Origin: Actinomadura luzonensis
GTDB lineage: Bacteria; Actinomycetota; Actinomycetes; Streptosporangiales; Streptosporangiaceae
Assembly (NCBI RefSeq): GCF_022664455.2
Contig: NZ_JAKRKC020000002.1
Coordinates: 2,480,001 to 2,544,000 of the forward strand
Length of the DNA stretch: 64,000 nt
Direction: 5' to 3'
Shown here: positions 59,471-64,000 of the stretch, piece by piece
How positions within the stretch are numbered: the stretch's first letter is position 1
Layout of the letters: each line of letters starts with the position of its first letter
Position numbers and translations under genes: made by a program
The notes under the pieces: model-generated
What the model was told of the DNA's origin: nothing
What the model saw: the letters and a program-made list of their open reading frames with translations, nothing else
The model's database searches: none

Positions 59471-59615
59471 GCCTGCCGTTTGTTGAGTTTTCAGCGGTTT
59501 TTGTCGGCGCGCCGCGGAACAGAATGACCTGGTCGCCGGAAGGGTGGCAATACATTCCAGAAAGCCGTTCTACAGCTCTTGATCACGCCGGCCGCCGCGC
59601 ATACCCTCCAGGACG
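59471..59615. promoter_or_regulatory. AT-richer gap upstream of the GDPD gene
   Basis: These 145 bp are markedly less GC-rich than the rest (for example tttgttgagttttcagcgg) and hold no ORF that I trust. The region should contain the promoter of the phosphodiesterase gene starting at 59616, but I cannot place a convincing -10/-35 pair. Confidence 0.35.
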
Positions 59616-60398
59616 ATGACGATCAGAACAGCGCTCACCATGGCGCTCACGACCGCGCTGACGACGGCGCTGACCGCGGTGCCCGCCCGCGCGGCCGTCG
59701 CCTGCCCGCTGGTGTTCGGCCACGGCGGCTACCCCACCGGCCCCAACCCCTGGGAGCGCGACCTCGTCCGCCAGCCCAACAACCCGAGGGCGCTGAACGA
59801 CCAGAAGTCCTGGGGCGCGGACGGGGTGGAAGGCGACGTCCAGCTCACCAAGCAGGGCACCAAGGCCGTCATGTGGCACAACACCTCCACCAACGGCCTG
59901 ACCGGCACCAAGCAGAACATCACCGACATCTGGTGGGCCGCCGGCACCACGAACCTCCAGGACCGCACCATCGTGCGCGGCCCGTACACCGGCGAGCGCG
60001 TCCACACCCTGCGCGAATGGCTCGACCAGGTGCGCGCCCGCGGCCTGGTCGCCCTCCTGGAGATCAAGCCCGAGACCCGGCCGATCCTGTCGAACGCCAC
60101 CTACGCCACGGCCGCCTGGAAGGAGATCTCCGACCCCATCAAGGAACGGCAGGCCGCGCAGCGCATCCTGGTCTACTCGACGGACTCCTGGATCCAGGGC
60201 GAGCTGGCCAAGCGCCACCCCGGGCTGCTCAAGGGCTCGGCCGCCCGCTGGACCGACAGCGTCGCCTGGGAGGAGCCGCCGCCCTCGTGGAGCGGCAACA
60301 CCGCCCGCTGGCAGAGCGTGCTCGACCAGGCGCCGGCGAGCGTGATGACGAACTACACCAAGGACTACCGCTCCTGGCTCAAGGGCAGGTGCGGCTGA
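59616..60398 (+). CDS. Secreted glycerophosphodiester phosphodiesterase-like protein
   Basis: A 260-residue exported TIM-barrel phosphodiesterase. The signal contains the repeat ALTTALTTALTAVPARA. The mature enzyme starts with LVFGHGGYPTGPNP, the substrate His region, then WGADGVEGDVQLTKQGTKAV for the metal-binding Glu and Asp, MWHNTSTNGLTGT for the second His and LVALLEIKPE for the next Glu. These are the landmarks of GDPD enzymes that release glycerol phosphate from lipid head groups. ATG 59616 has AGGA upstream. The 3' end overlaps the convergent membrane-protein gene by 34 bp. Confidence 0.85.
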   Translation: MTIRTALTMALTTALTTALTAVPARAAVACPLVFGHGGYPTGPNPWERDLVRQPNNPRALNDQKSWGADGVEGDVQLTKQGTKAVMWHNTSTNGLTGTKQNITDIWWAAGTTNLQDRTIVRGPYTGERVHTLREWLDQVRARGLVALLEIKPETRPILSNATYATAAWKEISDPIKERQAAQRILVYSTDSWIQGELAKRHPGLLKGSAARWTDSVAWEEPPPSWSGNTARWQSVLDQAPASVMTNYTKDYRSWLKGRCG

Positions 60399-60832
60399 CC
60401 CTCCTCCCCGCGGCGGCGCAGCAGGCGCACCAGCCGGGCCGCCGCCAGGCCGCTCAGCGCCAGGTGCGCCGAGACCAGCGCGATCTGGAAGACCCGCTGC
60501 CCCGCCGTGAGGTCGACCGCGTACCCGCCGTCGTAGAAGCCGGAGACGAAGGCCAGCACCCCCGCCACCACCAGCAGCGCGGCGGCCGGCACGGCGAGCG
60601 CGCGGCGGCGCGCGGACGCGGCCGCGACGAGCACGACCTGGGCGGCCATCATCGGGATCGGCGCGGACAGCCGGGCCTGCGGGCCGAGCGCGTCCAGGAA
60701 GTCGTGGTTCAGCCCGGCCGACACCGAGAGGGCCGCGCCGGTCAGGTCCATGGCGAGCAGCAGCGCGACGCCGGCCGGCAACGCGACCCGCAGGGCGCGG
60801 CCGGCGGCGGGAGCGGGGGCGGGAACGGACAT
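60365..60832 (-). CDS. Small four-helix membrane protein
   Basis: A 155-residue protein with about four hydrophobic helices (VALPAGVALLLAMDLTGAAL, PMMAAQVVLVAAASA, LAVPAAALLVVAGVLAFVSG, FQIALVSAHLALSGLAAARL) and a charged C-terminal tail. ATG 60832 has GGAGGTG at good spacing; the frame upstream to 60961 has no such site. No family is recognised. It is divergent from the histidine kinase gene and could be a sensor partner, but nothing in the sequence shows this. Confidence 0.7.
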   Translation of the reverse strand: MSVPAPAPAAGRALRVALPAGVALLLAMDLTGAALSVSAGLNHDFLDALGPQARLSAPIPMMAAQVVLVAAASARRRALAVPAAALLVVAGVLAFVSGFYDGGYAVDLTAGQRVFQIALVSAHLALSGLAAARLVRLLRRRGEEGQPHLPLSQER

Positions 60833-60971
60833 GTGGTCCACCTCCATCGGGGATCTACGGGGTTCCCAGCATGAGGAGGCGGCGTCGCGGGCGTCATGAG
60901 GCGCCGGTCCCGACCCGGTCGGGACTTCCCGTCCCGTGACGGCGGGACAGGCGAATGGCACGATTCACCCC

Positions 60972-62993
60972 ATGAAGGTCACGGAGACCGCTCCCACGAG
61001 GGCGACGGGAACAGGCCGCCCCCAGCCTGTGACGGCGCCTGTGACGGCGGCTGTGGCGGCGCTGGCCGTCCTGGTCGTGCCGGTCGTCGCCGCGCTCGCG
61101 GTCGAGCCCCGGCTGCGGGCGCTCGGCGTCACCGGCATCGTGGCCCGGTTCGACGCCTTCCGCGCCGTCGCGGCGCTGTCGTTCGGGCTGCCCGGGCTCT
61201 TCGTGGTGTCGCAGCGGCCGGGCAGCCGGGTGGGCTGGGTGATGACGTTCACCGGCGTGGCGCAGGCGGCGGGCCTGGCCCTCGGCGCGTACGGGCTGCT
61301 CGGCGTCAACCAGGGCGTGGAGGGCGGCCGGCTGCCCGGCGACGACTGGGCGATGTGGGCGTCGAACTGGCTCTGGATGCCCGCCTACCTCGTCGTCCCG
61401 ACGGTCTTCCTGCTGATCTTCCCCGACGGCCGGCTGCCCTCCCGCCGCTGGTGGCCCGCGCTCGCCGCGGCGCTCGCCGCGATCGTCGCCAACACGCTGG
61501 ACTGGATGCTGCGGCCGGTCCCGTACGAGAACGTCCCCGGCCTCTTCCCGGCCGGCTACGAAGGGGTGCTGGCCGGGCTGCGCGGGCTGCCCGGCGTCCT
61601 GGACGCGCCCGTCGCCGCGGGCACCGCCGGGGCGGTGGTGGCCGCGGTCGCCTCGCTCGTCGTCCGCTACCGCTCGTCCGGCGAGGAGGTGCGCAGGCGG
61701 CTGCAGTGGGTGCTGGCCGCCGCGCTGCTGACGGTGGCGCTCGCCGGGGCGGCCCTGGCGGCGCCGCTGGAGTCGGGCCTGCTCGCGCTGGCGGCCGTGC
61801 CGCTGCCGGCGGCGGTGACGGTCGCGATCGTGGCGCACCGGCTGTGGGAGCTGGACCTGCTGCTGTCGCGGGCGCTGGCGTTCGGGGCGCTCAGCGTGCT
61901 GCTGCTGGGGACGTACGCGCTGGTCGCGTTCACGCTCGGCGGGGCCGCCGGCCCCGGGGTGTCGGCGGTGCTGGTGGCGCTCGTCGTGCACCCCCTGTAC
62001 GTCCGCGCGCACGCCGCCGCCAACCGCCTGGTGTACGGCGACCGCGACGACCCCGCGGCGGCCCTGCGGCGGCTCGGCGCCCGGCTGTCCGGCGCGGGCT
62101 CGCCCGGCGAGCTGCTGGACCGGATGGCCGCCGAGGTCGGGCGGGTGCTGCGCGTCCACTACGTGGCGGTCGAGGAGGCGGGCGCCGTGGTCGCCTCGTG
62201 GGGCCGTCCCGGCGAGGTGGCCGAGAGCCTGCCGCTGCTGCACCGCGGCGAGCCCGTCGGGACGCTGCTGCTCGGCGAGCGGCTGCGGCCGCAGGACCGC
62301 CGGCTGGTCGCCGGGCTGGCCCCGCACGTGGCGGTCGCCGTGCACGCGCACCGCCTCGGCGCGGACCTGGAGCGCTCCCACGGCCGCCTGCTGGCCGCCC
62401 GCCAGGAGGAGCGCGACCGCCTGCTGTACGAGCTGCACGACGGCCTCGGGCCCGGCCTGGCCGCGCTCGCGCTGCAGACCGACCGCGCCCGCCGGCTCGT
62501 GGACACCGACCCCGACGAGGCCAGGAAGGTGCTGGGCGAGCTGTCGCGGCGCATCAGGAGCACGGTCGAGGACGTCCGCACCATCGTCCACGACCTGCGC
62601 CCGCCGCCCCTCGACGACCTCGGCCTGGCCGGCGCGCTGACCGAGCTGGGCAGGGGCTTCGCCGGCGACCTCACGGTGGAGGTGGAGGTGCCGCCGGACC
62701 TGCCGCCGCTGCCGCCCCCGGTCGAGCTGGCCGCCTACCGGATCGCCGCCGAGGCGCTGACGAACGCCGTCCGGCACGCCATGGCCTCCCGCTGCACGGT
62801 CACGCTCAGCGCCACCGACGCCCTCGAACTGCGGGTCCGCGACGACGGCGTGGGCGTCGCCGCGCCCGCCCGGCGCGGCTTCGGCCTGGCCTCCATGCGG
62901 CGCCGCTCGGAGGAGCTGAACGGCACCTTCGAGCTGGTCACCGGCCCGGGGCCGGGGACGTGCCTGCTCGTCCGGCTCCCGCTGGCGGCCTGA
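60972..62993 (+). CDS. NarL-type sensor histidine kinase
   Basis: A 673-residue kinase. The N-terminal half has some eight membrane helices (AVAALAVLVVPVVAALAV to LLLGTYALVAFTLGGAAG). A GAF-like segment follows, then the dimerisation helix with phospho-acceptor His489 in RDRLLYELHDGLGPGLAALA and the ATPase domain with YRIAAEALTNAVRHAM, VRDDGVGVA and FGLASMRRRSEELNG. The ATG at 60972 has no clear ribosome site, and the message may be leaderless; GTG 60936 is an in-frame alternative. Its stop overlaps the ATG of the response regulator (TGATG), so the two form a coupled two-component system. The signal is unknown. Confidence 0.88.
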   Translation: MKVTETAPTRATGTGRPQPVTAPVTAAVAALAVLVVPVVAALAVEPRLRALGVTGIVARFDAFRAVAALSFGLPGLFVVSQRPGSRVGWVMTFTGVAQAAGLALGAYGLLGVNQGVEGGRLPGDDWAMWASNWLWMPAYLVVPTVFLLIFPDGRLPSRRWWPALAAALAAIVANTLDWMLRPVPYENVPGLFPAGYEGVLAGLRGLPGVLDAPVAAGTAGAVVAAVASLVVRYRSSGEEVRRRLQWVLAAALLTVALAGAALAAPLESGLLALAAVPLPAAVTVAIVAHRLWELDLLLSRALAFGALSVLLLGTYALVAFTLGGAAGPGVSAVLVALVVHPLYVRAHAAANRLVYGDRDDPAAALRRLGARLSGAGSPGELLDRMAAEVGRVLRVHYVAVEEAGAVVASWGRPGEVAESLPLLHRGEPVGTLLLGERLRPQDRRLVAGLAPHVAVAVHAHRLGADLERSHGRLLAARQEERDRLLYELHDGLGPGLAALALQTDRARRLVDTDPDEARKVLGELSRRIRSTVEDVRTIVHDLRPPPLDDLGLAGALTELGRGFAGDLTVEVEVPPDLPPLPPPVELAAYRIAAEALTNAVRHAMASRCTVTLSATDALELRVRDDGVGVAAPARRGFGLASMRRRSEELNGTFELVTGPGPGTCLLVRLPLAA

Positions 62994-63646
62994 TGATCAG
63001 GGTGATGGTGGTGGAGGACCACCCGGTGTTCGCCGAGGGGCTGGCCGCGCTGCTGCGCGAGGCGCCGGAGGTGGAGGTGGTGGGCGTCGCGGGCACCGGC
63101 GAGGCCGCCGTCGAGCTGGCCGGGCGCGAGGCTCCCGAGGTCGTGCTGATGGACCTGCACCTGCCCGGCATCAGCGGCGTGGAGGCCACGTCCAGGATCC
63201 TCGCCCGCGACCCCCGGGTGGCCGTGCTGGCCCTGACGATGCTGACCGACGACGAGACGGTGCTCGCCGCGATCCGCGCCGGGGCGCGCGGCTACCTGCT
63301 GAAGGAGGCGACCGGCGAGGACATCGTGCGCTCGCTGCGGGCGGTCGCGGCCGGGCAGGTGGTGTTCGGGGCCTCGGCGGGGGACCGGGTGCTGGCCGCC
63401 CTCGCGGCGCCCGCCGCCCGGCCCCGGCCGCTGCCCGAGCTGACCGAGCGCGAGGTGGAGATCCTCGACCTGGTGGCGGCCGGGCTCACCAACCAGGCCA
63501 TCGCGCGGCGGCTGGTGCTCAGCGAGAAGACGGTGCGCAACCACGTGTCCAACATCTTCGCCAAGCTGCACGTCTCGGACCGCTCGGCGGCCGTGGCCCA
63601 CGCCCGTGACGCGGGCCTCGGCGTCCGCCCGCGACGGGGGCTGTGA
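62993..63646 (+). CDS. NarL/LuxR-type response regulator
   Basis: A 217-residue regulator. The receiver has the acidic pocket in VMVVEDHPVF, the phospho-acceptor Asp54 in VVLMDLHLPGISG, and Thr and Lys switch residues in ALTML and YLLKEATGED. The C-terminal LuxR helix-turn-helix is LTEREVEILDLVAAGLTNQA then VLSEKTVRNHVSNIFAKL. The ATG overlaps the stop of the kinase gene, its evident partner. It probably regulates a set of genes outside this window; I see no clear target site in the neighbourhood. Confidence 0.93.
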   Translation: MIRVMVVEDHPVFAEGLAALLREAPEVEVVGVAGTGEAAVELAGREAPEVVLMDLHLPGISGVEATSRILARDPRVAVLALTMLTDDETVLAAIRAGARGYLLKEATGEDIVRSLRAVAAGQVVFGASAGDRVLAALAAPAARPRPLPELTEREVEILDLVAAGLTNQAIARRLVLSEKTVRNHVSNIFAKLHVSDRSAAVAHARDAGLGVRPRRGL

Positions 63647-63653
63647 GGCGCCG

Positions 63654-64000
63654 TCAGTCGATGCGCTGGCAGATGGTGACGGCCAGGCGCGGCGACCACG
63701 TGCGGGTGGCGGCGTCGTAGGCCTGGGCGTAGCCGTTGGGGCCGCCGTAGCAGGGGGCGGCGACGGTGGTGCCCACGTAGACCGCCCCGCCCGGGGTGAC
63801 GGGGTGCGTGCGGGCCGTCGTCCACGTGCCGAACGCGACGCGGCCGGTGGAGTATCTGACGGTGACGTAGACGCGCCCGCCGACCGTGAAGTAGCCGCCG
63901 GCGACCTTGAGGTGGTTGTCGAAGGTGTAGGTGAACAGGAAGGGGCGCTCGCTGTGCCGCGCCTGGGCCGCCGACGCGGCGGCGGCCTTCGTGGTGACGG
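63654..64000 (-). CDS. C-terminal part of a secreted or surface protein, truncated by the window
   Basis: The reading frame from 64000 to the stop at 63656-63654 encodes about 115 residues, with no start inside the window. It reads as a beta-rich, Tyr/Thr-rich domain with FLFTYTFDNHLKVAGGYFTV, YVTVRYSTGRVAFGTWTTA, APCYGGPNGYAQAYDAATR and the end RLAVTICQRID. Two cysteines suggest an extracytoplasmic disulfide. The codon bias is that of its neighbours. The family is not recognised, and the N-terminus, which would tell whether there is a signal peptide, lies outside. It converges on the response regulator 7 bp away. Confidence 0.6.
   Translation of the reverse strand, partial: VTTKAAAASAAQARHSERPFLFTYTFDNHLKVAGGYFTVGGRVYVTVRYSTGRVAFGTWTTARTHPVTPGGAVYVGTTVAAPCYGGPNGYAQAYDAATRTWSPRLAVTICQRID

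Noticed and set aside
1..64000. tRNA, rRNA, riboswitch, insertion sequence, attachment site or replication origin
   Set aside because: No cloverleaf, conserved rRNA core, transposase motif, integrase or terminal repeat was seen. A B12 riboswitch was looked for around the CarH-like genes and not recognised, though this cannot be excluded without a covariance search.

Overview
The window is very GC-rich throughout, with GC-dominated third codon positions, many GTG and a few TTG starts, ATGA/GTGA stop-start overlaps, LuxR, TetR, MerR and ECF regulators, and large secreted proteases. This points to a filamentous actinomycete, plausibly of the Streptosporangiales (Nonomuraea-like); the genus is an inference. 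I see no tRNA, rRNA, transposase, phage gene or CRISPR array, so this looks like a chromosomal region rich in specialised metabolism.

Layout. 1-2.4 kb: a small secreted protein, then a flavin monooxygenase divergent from its likely TetR regulator, with a long inverted repeat between them. 2.4-13.6 kb: a light/B12-type carotenoid locus with a LitS-like ECF sigma factor, a LitR/CarH-like MerR regulator, crtE-crtI-crtB, a PlsX-like gene carrying a 4-bp tandem duplication that shifts its frame, crtA, a PlsY-like acyltransferase, a family 2 glycosyltransferase, a CrtD-like desaturase and a CruF hydratase. No lycopene cyclase is seen, so the predicted product is an acyclic, hydroxylated, ketolated and glycosylated (possibly acylated) carotenoid. 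13.9-23.2 kb: a signalling block with a soluble HAMP-array hybrid histidine kinase, an ANTAR-GAF-PAS-PP2C protein and a Ser/Thr kinase whose frame breaks before its membrane segment. 23.3-30.8 kb: an S1 protease with a chitin-binding-like tail, a 28-residue Cys-rich peptide, an orphan histidine kinase and a large subtilase. 30.9-35.3 kb: a second CarH-like regulator followed by the same kind of 11-bp tandem-repeat promoter found at litS, a small unknown gene and a LAL-type LuxR regulator. 35.3-38.6 kb: an ABC ATPase and an FtsX-like permease with two frameshifts. 38.7-43.8 kb: a LacI regulator, a GH30 glycosidase and a convergent operon (oxidoreductase, PmoA-like protein, cupin) with an 18-bp perfect palindrome at its promoter. 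43.9-48.2 kb: TetR plus a two-gene ABC exporter. 48.2-58.6 kb: a long-chain olefin/beta-lactone locus (OleA-like, ACP, FabF-like KAS, OleC, OleD, OleB) with an MMPL transporter. 58.7-64 kb: the wreck of an NRPS adenylation domain, a secreted GDPD-type phosphodiesterase, a small membrane protein, a histidine kinase/response regulator pair and a secreted protein cut by the window end.

Two themes stand out. First, litR and its paralog 27 kb away each lie just upstream of a promoter that carries tandem 11-bp repeats beginning TGAAT and a near-identical leader, suggesting one small light/B12 regulon. Second, several genes carry in-frame short tandem repeats, and several others are broken by small indels, mostly in G-rich runs; some of these breaks may be assembly errors.
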